Assembly: GCA_015059905.1 (NCBI GenBank)
Contig: SUZN01000002.1
Coordinates: 191,742 to 255,741, forward strand
Length of the DNA stretch: 64,000 nt
Reading direction: 5' to 3'
From: Rikenellaceae bacterium
GTDB taxonomy: Bacteria; Bacteroidota; Bacteroidia; Bacteroidales; Rikenellaceae
Shown: piece by piece, positions 52,321 to 61,110 of the stretch
Layout: each line of letters starts with the position of its first letter
How positions within the stretch are numbered: position 1 is the first letter of the stretch
Position numbers and translations under genes: made by a program
The notes under the pieces: model-generated
Database searches by the model: none
What the model was told of the DNA's origin: nothing
Seen by the model: only the letters and a program-made list of their open reading frames with translations

Positions 52321-53748
52321 CTATTTTAATGCTTTACCTAATGTCAGTGCCTTTTCAAAATTTGGTACTCCATAACCATATACCTCTGTCGGAGTATCAG
52401 CCTTACTGCCGCTACGCTTTACAATATCAATAATCTCAAACGCAGTCAGTTCGGGCAATGCCTGCCACAGACAGGCAACCATACCACACAACACAGGCGA
52501 CGAGATAGATGTCCCACAGACAAAATTCACCTTACCATCTTTTGTCACAGCCCACAGACCTTCACTCATCACATCGGGTTTGATACGACCATCATATGTC
52601 CCGCCACGTGAGGAGAAAAACATCACATCGGTATTTTCGTCCAATACTGCCTCTGGTCTTTTATTCTTATCTAACATCTTTGCCACAGAGCCTACGGTCA
52701 GTATATCCTTGGCATCAGCAGGCACGATAATCGTACTTTGCATCTCCTCGCCACTATTCCCTGCGCTATTACACAAAATCATACCTTTTGCCGCCATCTT
52801 CGAGGCTGAACGAGAGACAAGATGAGTGCGTCCGTTTCTCTCCCAAGCAGGTATTTCACCATACGGTTTATCGAAGTTTTCAAAGCCCAGTGATGAATTT
52901 ACCACATCAACACCAACACTATCGGCAAACTCAACTGCCGCCGCCCAATAATCCTCCTCAACAGGCTGCTCAGATGTTGTGTCTTCTGCTACTATCAGCC
53001 AATAAGCAGCTCCAGGTGCTGTTCCAACAAACACATTGGTTTTATTCGCCATCATACACGATGAAACTGACAAACCATGGTCATTCGACATATCATATAC
53101 AGAAACGTCAGGCACAACATAATTCTTTGTTCCGAGGACTCTCTCTCCACTCACAAAGTCTATTCTATCCTGATTAGCGAATCCTGTATCCAACACAGCT
53201 ATCACAACACCCTCGCCTCGATAACCTGCCTCATGCAGAGATATACCATTGAGTTTCGCAATTTGCGATTGTCCACCTCCGTACAATTCATCACTCTTTG
53301 CAACATCCTCGGTGGGGAGTGGGGTTGAGTCTCTATTTTTCTCTACATTATCCGAGGGCTTAAGATATTGCGCCACCTGCTCCACCTTTTTAACAAAAGG
53401 CAAAGACTCCACACGCTGCAAAAGGGTAGTATCCTCACACTGCACAACAACGGTATTGTTCCACTTGCTACGCAAGATAACGGGCAATCCCGCCGACTCA
53501 ATCTGCTTGATATATTTTGAATTAATAGGAACATCCGTAACATCCACCTCAAAACCTTGTCGCAACCTACGCTCCAAAGCTCGCTCCGACAAATATTTTT
53601 CGGGATGACGAAGCCAGCGAGCAACATTATCACCCTTATCCTTAAGCCAAATGCGATATTTGTAATAGGGTGTAAAATCACTCTTTTGCGAGGCATAAGC
53701 CACCACCAAAAAGAAGATAAACAAGGTTGAGAACAAAAGTTTTTTCAT
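52321..53748 (-). CDS. Exported S8 (subtilisin-like) serine protease
   Basis: 475 residues from ATG 53748. Signal peptide about 1-18 (VVAYAS). An N-terminal prodomain (~20-155) precedes the catalytic domain: Asp187 in VVIAVLDTGF, His224 in DHGLSVSSCM, the oxyanion region LCNSAGNSG, and Ser414 in GTSISSPVLCGMVACLW. There is no type IX secretion C-terminal domain, so it is probably periplasmic or released by other means. It follows mgsA by 29 bp on the same strand and may share its transcript. Substrate unknown. Confidence 0.92.
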   Translation of the reverse strand: MKKLLFSTLFIFFLVVAYASQKSDFTPYYKYRIWLKDKGDNVARWLRHPEKYLSERALERRLRQGFEVDVTDVPINSKYIKQIESAGLPVILRSKWNNTVVVQCEDTTLLQRVESLPFVKKVEQVAQYLKPSDNVEKNRDSTPLPTEDVAKSDELYGGGQSQIAKLNGISLHEAGYRGEGVVIAVLDTGFANQDRIDFVSGERVLGTKNYVVPDVSVYDMSNDHGLSVSSCMMANKTNVFVGTAPGAAYWLIVAEDTTSEQPVEEDYWAAAVEFADSVGVDVVNSSLGFENFDKPYGEIPAWERNGRTHLVSRSASKMAAKGMILCNSAGNSGEEMQSTIIVPADAKDILTVGSVAKMLDKNKRPEAVLDENTDVMFFSSRGGTYDGRIKPDVMSEGLWAVTKDGKVNFVCGTSISSPVLCGMVACLWQALPELTAFEIIDIVKRSGSKADTPTEVYGYGVPNFEKALTLGKALK

Positions 53749-53777
53749 TTTATTCAAGTTTAAGTTAGCTACATTTT

Positions 53778-54251
53778 CTACTTTAGATTGCGCTCAATGT
53801 AGGAAGTATAGTCTTTCAACACAGGACAATACTCCTCATGTGCCATTAGAGGTGACGATATCAAAAAGTCTGCTGATGAGCGATTTATCGCCGTAGGAAC
53901 ATTATACAGTGTAGCCAGACGCAACAACGCCTTCACATCCACATCGTGGGGCTGTGCCGACATAGGGTCCCAGAAGAAGATAAGCATATCAATCTCACCA
54001 CTCGCAATCTTTGCACCCAGCTGCTGGTCGCCGCCCAAAGGTCCCGACTTAAGCATCGTTATATCGAAACGTGCATTTGCCGCCTCCTTACTACGGCGTG
54101 CCATCAAGGTCTCGGCAACGATGCGACCCGTTGTTCCTGTACATACCAAACGATGTGTGAGTAGGCTCTCCCAATTCCATGCAACCCACTCGGCAAGGTC
54201 ACGCTTCATATTGTCGTGCGCAACCAAAGCAATTGTCATTCTTGTCTTCAT
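53778..54251 (-). CDS. mgsA: Methylglyoxal synthase
   Basis: 157 residues. It converts dihydroxyacetone phosphate to methylglyoxal and phosphate, a glycolytic overflow valve. Motifs: IALVAHDNMKRDLAEW (N-terminal; His and phosphate site), TGTTGRIV, SGPLGGDQQLGAKIASGEIDMLIFFWDPMSAQPHDVDVKALLR (catalytic Asp region) and NVPTAINRSSADF. Start at ATG 54251; a second ATG four codons on is possible. Confidence 0.95.
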   Translation of the reverse strand: MKTRMTIALVAHDNMKRDLAEWVAWNWESLLTHRLVCTGTTGRIVAETLMARRSKEAANARFDITMLKSGPLGGDQQLGAKIASGEIDMLIFFWDPMSAQPHDVDVKALLRLATLYNVPTAINRSSADFLISSPLMAHEEYCPVLKDYTSYIERNLK

Positions 54252-54267
54252 TTTTCATCCAATTTAT

Positions 54268-54287
54268 GAGCCTTCGGATTAAGGCTC
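54268..54287 (-). promoter_or_regulatory. Leader hairpin of mgsA
   Basis: GAGCCTT-AATCCG-AAGGCTC, a perfect 7-bp stem about 16 nt before the mgsA ATG. No T-run on the minus strand, so not a terminator for this gene; it may stabilise the mRNA or affect translation. Confidence 0.35.
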
Positions 54288-54314
54288 TGTTCTTTTTCAT
54301 CTAAATTATCACGA

Positions 54315-54322
54315 CAAATATA
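54315..54322 (-). promoter_or_regulatory. -7 box of mgsA
   Basis: TATATTTG on the minus strand, exact TAnnTTTG, 63 bp before the ATG; no clear -33 element. Confidence 0.5.
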
Positions 54323-54388
54323 CAAATTTCAGTCCTACGTTGTTCATGCAAAGTGTTAAAGTTTTGTTAAAGTTTGTTAAGACTGCAA

Positions 54389-54422
54389 CAAAAAGTGCCC
54401 AACCTTCTAAAGGTCAGGCACT
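54389..54422 (-). terminator. Terminator of the kor/vor operon
   Basis: Minus strand AGTGCC..ACCTT-TAG-AAGGT..GGCACT with a 2-bp internal mismatch, followed by TTTTTG; 22 bp past the gamma-subunit stop. Confidence 0.85.
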
Positions 54423-54444
54423 ATCATAACATTCAGCGAAGATT

Positions 54445-54990
54445 TCATCTCACTTTCTTGATTATCTCGGCTCCATGCTGAATGGCAGCCTCGTTCTGTG
54501 GCAGGAACTTCCAGGCACGCTCGGGGAGCGACTTCTTCAAGCCCTGCATAACATATTCCATCTCAACCACAGGCTTAATCTTCAGATAACCACCCAAAAT
54601 CATCGTGTTGAACATCTTTGCCTGCCCCATACGAGCGCTCTCGGTAGCAGCGTCAATAGTGTAAATCTCAATATCGGTGCGGGTAGGTGGTGCAGTTATG
54701 CCGTTCGTGTCGTAAATCAACACACCACCAGGCTTAACCTTGCTCTCGAACTTATCCATAGACTGCTGATTAAGTATAATCGCAGTGTCGAAACTATCGG
54801 CAATAGGCGACGAGATACGCTTATCGGAAATAATCACCGTCACGTTAGCCGTACCGCCACGCATCTCGGGACCATACGAAGGCATCCACGTAACCTCAAA
54901 ATCCTGCATAACACCCGAATAAGCCAAAATCTTACCCATCGACAGTACACCCTGACCGCCAAAGCCTGCTATAATAATTGTCTCCTTCAT
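54445..54990 (-). CDS. 2-oxoacid:ferredoxin oxidoreductase, gamma subunit
   Basis: 181 residues. It forms the CoA-binding/catalytic accessory domain of a four-subunit 2-oxoacid:ferredoxin oxidoreductase. Marks: IIIAGFGGQGVLSMGKILAYSGVMQ at the start, VTWMPSYGPEMRGGTANVTVIIS (family signature), and GGYLKIKPVVEMEYVMQGLKKSLPE. Last gene of the operon ferredoxin-alpha-beta-gamma; 7 bp after the beta subunit. Substrate (2-oxoglutarate or branched-chain 2-oxoacids) cannot be fixed from sequence alone. Confidence 0.92.
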   Translation of the reverse strand: MKETIIIAGFGGQGVLSMGKILAYSGVMQDFEVTWMPSYGPEMRGGTANVTVIISDKRISSPIADSFDTAIILNQQSMDKFESKVKPGGVLIYDTNGITAPPTRTDIEIYTIDAATESARMGQAKMFNTMILGGYLKIKPVVEMEYVMQGLKKSLPERAWKFLPQNEAAIQHGAEIIKKVR

Positions 54991-54997
54991 AATCTTA

Positions 54998-55768
54998 CTA
55001 TTTTGGTAGGGTTGTACACTTTATATCTCCCAGCGGATAGGCTGGCAACAGATTCTCCTCCATCCACTTGTTTGCCTCGACGGGCGACATCTTCCAACCG
55101 CTGTTGCAAGTTGCCACAACCTCGACCATCGAGTAGCCGTTGCCTGCGAGCGAGTTCTCAAACGCCTTGCGAATAGCTTTCTTACACTTACGCACATTAG
55201 CTGGGGTGTGGACACTCTGACGTGTGATGTATGTCGCACCGTCCAGATGCGCCAACATATCCGACACCTTGTAAGGAAAACCATTCAGCGCCGCATCACG
55301 ACCATAAGGCGTTGTCGCAGTTTTCATACCCAGAAGGGTAGTGGGCGACATCTGACCTCCCGTCATACCATAGATGGCGTTATTGATGAAGATTGTGACG
55401 ATATTCTCACCTCGCGCTGCTGCGTGTATAGTCTCGGCGGTACCGATAGCTGCCAAATCGCCATCACCCTGATAGGTAAAGACCAAATTCTCGGGATGCA
55501 GACGCTTTGCCGCCGTAGCCACCGCACAAGCACGTCCGTGAGCAGCCTCAATCCAATCCACATCAATATAGTTATACGCAAAGACCGAACATCCTACAGG
55601 CGACACAGCAATAGTGCTATCCTCCAGACCCATCTCGTCGATAACCTCGGCAATGAGTTTATGCACCGTACCGTGGCTACATCCTGGGCAGTAGTGCATA
55701 ACTATGTCGGTAATCAAACGAGGCTTGGCATATACCAAATTCTCAACTTTTATCTCTACTTCTGCCAT
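54998..55768 (-). CDS. 2-oxoacid:ferredoxin oxidoreductase, beta (TPP-binding) subunit
   Basis: 256 residues. It binds thiamine diphosphate and Mg2+. Marks: YCPGCSHGTVHKLIAEVI (Cys-Pro-Gly-Cys), SPVGCSVFAYNYIDVDWIEAAHGRACAVATAAKRL, FTYQGDGDLAAIGTAE (the GDGD-type TPP motif) and NNAIYGMTGGQMSPTT. 6 bp after the alpha subunit. The enzyme decarboxylates a 2-oxoacid to its acyl-CoA, reducing ferredoxin, a central anaerobic reaction. Confidence 0.93.
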   Translation of the reverse strand: MAEVEIKVENLVYAKPRLITDIVMHYCPGCSHGTVHKLIAEVIDEMGLEDSTIAVSPVGCSVFAYNYIDVDWIEAAHGRACAVATAAKRLHPENLVFTYQGDGDLAAIGTAETIHAAARGENIVTIFINNAIYGMTGGQMSPTTLLGMKTATTPYGRDAALNGFPYKVSDMLAHLDGATYITRQSVHTPANVRKCKKAIRKAFENSLAGNGYSMVEVVATCNSGWKMSPVEANKWMEENLLPAYPLGDIKCTTLPK

Positions 55769-55774
55769 AACTTT

Positions 55775-56866
55775 CTATTTTAAGAGTTTTGACTTAAGAG
55801 CCTCCAACACAGACTCTGGATTAAATATCACACCACCTGTGCGACCGTAGTGAGTAACAGGAGCCTTACCCTCAATAGCCAGACGAACATCCTCGACCAT
55901 CTGACCCGCGTTAAGCTCTACCGACATAAAGCCCTTAACACCACGCTCCGCCATCTGCTTGAGCGGCTCATAAGGGAATGGATAGAGTGTGATAGGGCGC
56001 AACAGACCGAGTTTGATGCCCTCCTCGCGTGCCATCTCAACCGTAGCCGAGCAGATACGTGCCGATGAACCGAAGGCAACCAAAATATAATCGGCATCGT
56101 CACACATAAACTCTTCGTAACGCACCTCCGACTGCTCAATCACACGATATTTTGCCTGCAAGCGGTCGTTCAGTTCCTCCAACTCGTCCGACTGCAGGAA
56201 GAGCGATGTTGCAATATTGCGAGACTTTCTGCCGCCCTTACCGCAGGCAGCCCAATCGCCACACTGCTCGGCAATCTGCTCCTTTGTGCGGCGTGGCTTT
56301 TGTGGTGACATCACCACCTTCTCCATCATCTGACCAATAGCACCATCCGCCAGCAGCATAACCGGAATGCGATGCTTGAACGCCAAATCGAAACCAAGCC
56401 CGACAAAGTCGTACATCTCCTGCACTGACGCTGGAGCCAGCACCAAAAGATGATAGTCTCCGTGACCACCGCCCTTGCAAGCCTGGAAATAGTCGCCCTG
56501 CGATGGCTGGATAGTACCCAGACCAGGACCTCCTCGCTGGCAGTTCACAACAAGGCAAGGCAACTCACAAGCCGCCAGATAGCTCAAGCCCTCACTCATA
56601 AGGCTCACGCCTGGGCTTGACGACGAGGTCATCACCATCTTGCCCGTAGCTGCTCCACCATATACCATATTTATCGAAGAGACCTCCGATTCTGCCTGCA
56701 AGACTACCATACCTGTGCTCTCCCAGGGTTTCAGCTCCATCAAGGTCTCCATAACCTCCGACTGCGGAGTAATAGGGTAGCCGAAATATCCATCGCAACC
56801 GTGACGTACGGCAGCGTGTGCAATCACTTCGTTACCCTTCATCAATTTCACCTCTTTCTCAGCCAT
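55775..56866 (-). CDS. 2-oxoacid:ferredoxin oxidoreductase, alpha subunit (KorA/VorB-like)
   Basis: 363 residues from ATG 56866, one base after the ferredoxin stop. Marks: KGNEVIAHAAVRHGCDGYFGYPITPQSEVMETL, MVYGGAATGKMVMTSSSSPGVSLMSEGLSYLAACELPCLVVNCQRGGPGLGTIQPSQGDYFQA, and C-terminal domain LLRPITLYPFPYEPLKQMAERGVKGFMSVELNAGQMVEDVRLA. This length and layout match proteins usually named VorB or KorA in Bacteroidales. Frame extension upstream lies inside the ferredoxin gene and is not used. Confidence 0.93.
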   Translation of the reverse strand: MAEKEVKLMKGNEVIAHAAVRHGCDGYFGYPITPQSEVMETLMELKPWESTGMVVLQAESEVSSINMVYGGAATGKMVMTSSSSPGVSLMSEGLSYLAACELPCLVVNCQRGGPGLGTIQPSQGDYFQACKGGGHGDYHLLVLAPASVQEMYDFVGLGFDLAFKHRIPVMLLADGAIGQMMEKVVMSPQKPRRTKEQIAEQCGDWAACGKGGRKSRNIATSLFLQSDELEELNDRLQAKYRVIEQSEVRYEEFMCDDADYILVAFGSSARICSATVEMAREEGIKLGLLRPITLYPFPYEPLKQMAERGVKGFMSVELNAGQMVEDVRLAIEGKAPVTHYGRTGGVIFNPESVLEALKSKLLK

Positions 56867-56867
56867 C

Positions 56868-57095
56868 CTATTCAAATTTTTGACGATAAACAACTATACA
56901 ACTATCGGGGCAAATCATACCACACGAAGCACATCCCGTGCAGGCATCGGCATCAGCCATCATCACATATTGATAACCCTTGCCATTGACCTCCGACGAA
57001 AAACCCAAAACATTGCAGGGACACGCTGTGATGCAAACGCCACAGCCCTTGCAACGCTCCTTGTCCACTACAACTCGACCTTTAATCTTTGCCAT
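56868..57095 (-). CDS. 4Fe-4S ferredoxin-type delta subunit
   Basis: 75 residues from ATG 57095. Two CxxCxxCxxxC clusters: CKGCGVCITACPCNVL and CTGCASCGMICPDSCI. It passes electrons within the 2-oxoacid:ferredoxin oxidoreductase encoded downstream. First gene of that operon. The upstream 57105-57261 holds no clear TAnnTTTG box that I can defend. Confidence 0.9.
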   Translation of the reverse strand: MAKIKGRVVVDKERCKGCGVCITACPCNVLGFSSEVNGKGYQYVMMADADACTGCASCGMICPDSCIVVYRQKFE

Positions 57096-57261
57096 ATATT
57101 TCAATTTACTAATTTTCCTTTATAATATAAATTCTCATTTACCATCCCGCCATAATTTAGCCTCGGTCGCTACTGCTAATTTCGGTATTTTGAAACGAAG
57201 CAGAAAATTTTTGTGGTATGAGTAGAACCAGCGGGGCAAAACCAATATACGGGGCGAAATG

Positions 57262-57319
57262 TAAAAATATGGGGCATATATCAGGTTTATGGTTATACTA
57301 CCACGCCCGAAATATGCCC
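57262..57319 (-). terminator. Probable terminator/structured 3' end of the ser operon
   Basis: On the minus strand GGGCATAT (57319-57312) pairs with ATATGCCC (57279-57272), enclosing an inner TGGT/ACCA stem, and is followed by ATATTTTTAC. It lies 7 bp past the stop at 57326. The rest of the 220-bp gap (57105-57325) contains GGGGC-rich short motifs but no gene. Confidence 0.45.
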
Positions 57320-57325
57320 TGAATT

Positions 57326-58567
57326 TTATTCAAATGAATGTATCACGACACCCGAGCGTAGCTTCGGCTCAAACCACGTCGTTTTGGGAGGCATAATATT
57401 GCCCGTGTCGGCAATATCAATCAACTGCTGCATCGATACGGGATACAAAGCAAAGGCCACCTTCATCTCGCCGCTATCAACCCTATGTTGCAACTCGCCC
57501 AAACCACGAATACCGCCTACGAAATCAATTCGCTTTGAGGTACGCAAATCCTTAATGCCCAAAATCTTATCCAACACAAGATTTGAAAGTACTGTCACAT
57601 CCAGCACACCGATTGGGTCGCTATCATCATACGTCCCCGCTTTGGCGGTGAGGCTATACCACTCTCCAGCGAGATACATCGCGAAGTTATGCAATGAGGA
57701 TGGAGTATAAATCTCTCGACCTTTGCACTCCACCTCAAATGATTCTTTAAGTAAATCCAACAACTCTCTCTCCGACAATCCATTAAGGTCGCGCACAACG
57801 CGATTATAATCAATAATTCGAAGTTGCGAAGCGGGGAACGTCACTGCCAGGAAATAGCAATACTCCTCATCGCCTCGGTGGTTAGGATTCATCGCCATAC
57901 ACTCCTGACCAACACGCGCCGCAGCTGCTGTGCGGTGGTGACCATCGGCAACATACAAAGCAGGGATTGCAGCAAACAGTTCCGTAATACGCTTATTTGT
58001 CGCGGCATCACGCACAACCCAGAAGTGATGACCAAAGCCATCGGCTGCGGTGAAGTCGTAGTCTGGTTCATTCTCATTTACCACCTGCTCAACAATAGCG
58101 TTAATCTCTGCATCGTCGGGATAGGTAAAAAAGACAGGTTCGATGTTAGCCTTCTGATTGCGGACGTGAATCATACGATCCTCCTCCTTATCAGGACGAG
58201 TGAGCTCGTGTTTCTTGATAGCCCCCGAAAGATAATCCTCAAAGTGACAGCACATTGCGATACCATACTGCGTGCGACCGTTCATCGTCTGGGCGTAGAT
58301 ATAGTAGTACTCCTCGTTATCCTGCTGAAGCCATCCGCGCTCCTTCCACAGTCGAAAATTCTCCATCGCCTTTGTGTAAGCCTCCTCGGAGTGCTCGTCG
58401 ATGATTGGGTCGAAGTCAATCTCGGGCTTGATGATATGCAACAGAGAACGCTCCGTAGCCTCGGCTTTAGCCTCGGCAGAGTTCAACACATCATAAGGGC
58501 GTGACGCAACCTCGGCTGCGTACTCCTGCGGTGGACGTATGCCACAGAAAGGTTTTATCTTTACCAT
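57326..58567 (-). CDS. DUF1015 family protein
   Basis: 413 residues. Opens VKIKPFCGIRPPQEYAAEVASRPYDVLNSAEA, the DUF1015 signature, and has VADGHHRTAAAARVG, YCYFLAVTFPASQLRIIDYNRVVRDL and DLRTSKRIDFVGGIRG typical of the family. The HHRTAAA segment resembles a ParB/Srx-type nucleotide-binding loop; enzymes of the ParB/Srx superfamily that phosphorylate free serine (SerK in archaea) share this fold, and the family commonly lies with serine genes. Here it is third after serC and serA (2-bp gap), which supports a serine-linked role. Biochemical function not established. Confidence 0.9.
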   Translation of the reverse strand: MVKIKPFCGIRPPQEYAAEVASRPYDVLNSAEAKAEATERSLLHIIKPEIDFDPIIDEHSEEAYTKAMENFRLWKERGWLQQDNEEYYYIYAQTMNGRTQYGIAMCCHFEDYLSGAIKKHELTRPDKEEDRMIHVRNQKANIEPVFFTYPDDAEINAIVEQVVNENEPDYDFTAADGFGHHFWVVRDAATNKRITELFAAIPALYVADGHHRTAAAARVGQECMAMNPNHRGDEEYCYFLAVTFPASQLRIIDYNRVVRDLNGLSERELLDLLKESFEVECKGREIYTPSSLHNFAMYLAGEWYSLTAKAGTYDDSDPIGVLDVTVLSNLVLDKILGIKDLRTSKRIDFVGGIRGLGELQHRVDSGEMKVAFALYPVSMQQLIDIADTGNIMPPKTTWFEPKLRSGVVIHSFE

Positions 58568-58569
58568 AA

Positions 58570-59598
58570 CTATTTGTTTACTTTGAATTTACACTCTCCA
58601 TCGCGCAAGAAACCAACAACCTGACGTGCTGCTGCCAAGCCTGCGTTAATGTTAGCCTCGGCAGTCTCGGCACCCATCTTCTTGGGTGTAGCAAAGAAAC
58701 GATTGCCGAACAATGCCGCCATAGTAGATACATCGTCTGGAGCGACATCGGTTACATATTTCAAATCTGTGCGCTCGCTCATAGCGGCTTCCAGACCAAC
58801 TTCATCAATAACCTCCTTGCGAGCTGTATTAACAAGCGTAGCACCCTTGGGCAGTGACATCATCAGTCGATAGCCAATAGAGCCCTTGGTTTGTGGAGTA
58901 GCAGGAATGTGCAGAGATAGGAAATCGGCTGATTTATAGAGTTCCTCAACACTACCGACCTGCTTCACTCCATCATTCTCAAAGAGAGCCTTGTCTGTCA
59001 CAAATGGGTCGTATGCGATAACATTCATACCCAACGCCTTCGCCTTGCGGGCAACCAGACGACCTACATTTCCATAGGCGTGGATACCGACAGTCTTACC
59101 CTGAAGCTCAAAGCCTGTACCAGGAGTAAAGCGGTTGCGTGACATATATATCATCATCGCAATAGCCAGCTCCGCCACAGCGTTTGAGTTCTGACCTGGG
59201 GTATTCATAACAACCACACCGTGCTCGGTAGCGGCAGCCAAATCGACATTATCGTAGCCCGCACCCGCGCGCACAACTATTTTAAGATTTGGAGCAGCCT
59301 CGATAACCTCTGCCGTAACCTTGTCGCTACGTACAATCAAGCCATCGACATCTGCTACGGCGGCAATCAACTCCTCCTTCTCCTCGTATCGCTCCAACAT
59401 AGCGACCTCATAGCCCGCCTCTGTAAGAATATTTTTCATTCCCTCGACAGCCTTTGCCGCAAAGGGTTTCTGTGTTGCAATTAGTATCTTCATCTTTATT
59501 CTGTTTTCAATCAACTCCTCAACCTCACTCTCGCGCCACTCCAGCACATCATCACTGAAGGGGTTGCGGCGAGTGGGGAGGTGATAGCTATAACCCAT
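58570..59598 (-). CDS. serA: D-3-phosphoglycerate dehydrogenase with N-terminal extension
   Basis: 342 residues if started at ATG 59598, 307 if at ATG 59493. It oxidises 3-phosphoglycerate, the first step of serine synthesis. Marks: VDGLIVRSDKVTAEVIEAAPNLKIVVRAGAGYDNVDL, NTPGQNSNAVAELAIAMM, GIHAYGNVGRLVARKAKALGMNVIAYDPF (NAD site), SLHIPATPQTKG, LVNTARKEVIDE, and DVAPDDVS. It lacks the C-terminal ACT serine-feedback domain. The usual N-terminus (MKILIATQKPF) is preceded in frame by 35 residues, GYSYHLPTRRNPFSDDVLEW and more; ATG 59598 is only 2 bp after the serC stop, so I keep the long form. Confidence 0.93.
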   Translation of the reverse strand: MGYSYHLPTRRNPFSDDVLEWRESEVEELIENRIKMKILIATQKPFAAKAVEGMKNILTEAGYEVAMLERYEEKEELIAAVADVDGLIVRSDKVTAEVIEAAPNLKIVVRAGAGYDNVDLAAATEHGVVVMNTPGQNSNAVAELAIAMMIYMSRNRFTPGTGFELQGKTVGIHAYGNVGRLVARKAKALGMNVIAYDPFVTDKALFENDGVKQVGSVEELYKSADFLSLHIPATPQTKGSIGYRLMMSLPKGATLVNTARKEVIDEVGLEAAMSERTDLKYVTDVAPDDVSTMAALFGNRFFATPKKMGAETAEANINAGLAAARQVVGFLRDGECKFKVNK

Positions 59599-59600
59599 AA

Positions 59601-60671
59601 TTATTTGTGCATCTGCTCAAACTCCTGCATGCAAGCAACCAGAGCCTCTACGCTCTCCTTTGGACAAGCGTTGTAGCACGATGCGCGGAAACCACCAACC
59701 AAGCGGTGACCCTTGATACCGACCATACCACGCGACTTGGCAAACTCCATAAACTCTGGAGCCAACGCCTCATTGCCCTCACTCATCACGAAGCAGATAT
59801 TCATCAGCGAGCGGTCCTCCTCGGCAACAGTACCCTTGAAGAGGGAGTTGCGGTCAATCTCACCATAGAGCAAGGCAGCCTTCTCCACATTGCGACGATA
59901 AATCTCCGCCATACCGCCCTCAGCCTTCATCCACTTGAGCGTCTCGCGCAAAACATAGATTGGGAACACGGGAGGAGTGTTAAACATTGAGTTGTTCTCG
60001 ACGTGAGTATTCACATTCATCATCGTTGGCAGCGGACGAACAACCTTCTCAAGCATATCGTCACGAATAATAACAAACGACACACCCGCAGGCGCCAAGT
60101 TCTTCTGCGCACCACCATAAATCATAGCATACTTGCTCACATCAACAGGACGGCTCAAAATATCGGAACTCATATCGGCAATGAGTGGCACAGGAGATGA
60201 GATATCCTCCTTATACTCTGTACCATAGATAGTATTGTTGGAACAAATATATAAGTAATCCAAATCCTCAGGAATGGTGTAGCCCTTGGGAATGTAACTG
60301 AAGTTCTTATCCTCCGACGAAGCCACAACCTCAACTTCGCCATAATATTTAGCCTCCTTGATAGCCTTCTTTGTCCACACGCCTGTGTTTACATAGCCAG
60401 CCTTCTTACCGAGGAAGTTGGCTGGAATGTGGAAGAACTGGGTGCTTGCACCGCCTCCGACAAAGTAAATCTTATAGTTGTCGGGAATATTCAACAACTC
60501 TCTGAAAAGAGTCTGCGCCTCATCGAGTACAGCCTCAAAATCGGGCGTACGATGGGATATCGAAAGTAACGAAAGACCTGTACCGTTAAAATCAATAATC
60601 GCCTTTGCGGCAGCCTCTAATACAACATCTGGAAGAATTGATGGTCCAGCATTGAAATTATATTTTTTCAT
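59601..60671 (-). CDS. serC: Phosphoserine aminotransferase
   Basis: 356 residues, a PLP enzyme converting 3-phosphohydroxypyruvate and glutamate to phosphoserine. Marks: [86 protein letters not shown] (PLP Lys190) and [17 protein letters not shown]. First gene of serC-serA-DUF1015. It may also act in pyridoxal phosphate synthesis, as in other bacteria. Confidence 0.96.
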   Translation of the reverse strand: MKKYNFNAGPSILPDVVLEAAAKAIIDFNGTGLSLLSISHRTPDFEAVLDEAQTLFRELLNIPDNYKIYFVGGGASTQFFHIPANFLGKKAGYVNTGVWTKKAIKEAKYYGEVEVVASSEDKNFSYIPKGYTIPEDLDYLYICSNNTIYGTEYKEDISSPVPLIADMSSDILSRPVDVSKYAMIYGGAQKNLAPAGVSFVIIRDDMLEKVVRPLPTMMNVNTHVENNSMFNTPPVFPIYVLRETLKWMKAEGGMAEIYRRNVEKAALLYGEIDRNSLFKGTVAEEDRSLMNICFVMSEGNEALAPEFMEFAKSRGMVGIKGHRLVGGFRASCYNACPKESVEALVACMQEFEQMHK

Positions 60672-60730
60672 AGTCTCGAAAAGTTATTAAATAATCCTAA
60701 AATTAGCCCAAAATGGACTGTTCTACACAA

Positions 60731-60761
60731 CAAAGTAAATAAAAAAATATGATTATTCAAA
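60731..60761 (-). promoter_or_regulatory. Promoter of the serine operon
   Basis: Minus strand TTTG (60761-60758), 19-bp spacer, TTACTTTG (60738-60731), one base from TAnnTTTG; 60 bp before the serC ATG. The remaining gap 60762-60997 is AT-rich and shows no gene. Confidence 0.55.
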
Positions 60762-60997
60762 ATATTCCACCGACTTTCAAAGGGGTAATTATAGGTTTTT
60801 CTGCAAAAAAACTTCAAAAATTATATTTATTTAGAAATTTTAATAACGATGTGGCACTATAATCCGCATTTGGCATAAAAATTAAAATTTTTCAAAAAAT
60901 TTCATTTTCTTTTTGACCCATACGTTAAAAAGTTACAAATCGACAATTTAAGGGCAATTTTCTTTTTGCTCCAAGAGCAAGAACAACACTCCAAAAA

Positions 60998-61029
60998 TTT
61001 GTATCATACGCCCAAAGATATTATCTTTG
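60998..61029 (+). promoter_or_regulatory. Promoter of the yicC-gmk-nadD transcript
   Basis: TTTG (60998-61001), 20-bp spacer, TATCTTTG (61022-61029): exact consensus, giving a 5' leader of about 75 nt before yicC. Confidence 0.75.
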
Positions 61030-61110
61030 CCAAGATTTATCAACCACCTTTGTAGTGGCAAGATAAATCGGGCGGAGAGCGCCGAAAATTTGCAATTAAG
61101 ATTAAAACCT

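Noticed and set aside
61027..61110. N-terminal extension of YicC
   Set aside because: It would begin inside the TAnnTTTG promoter box; ATG 61111 gives the standard family start.
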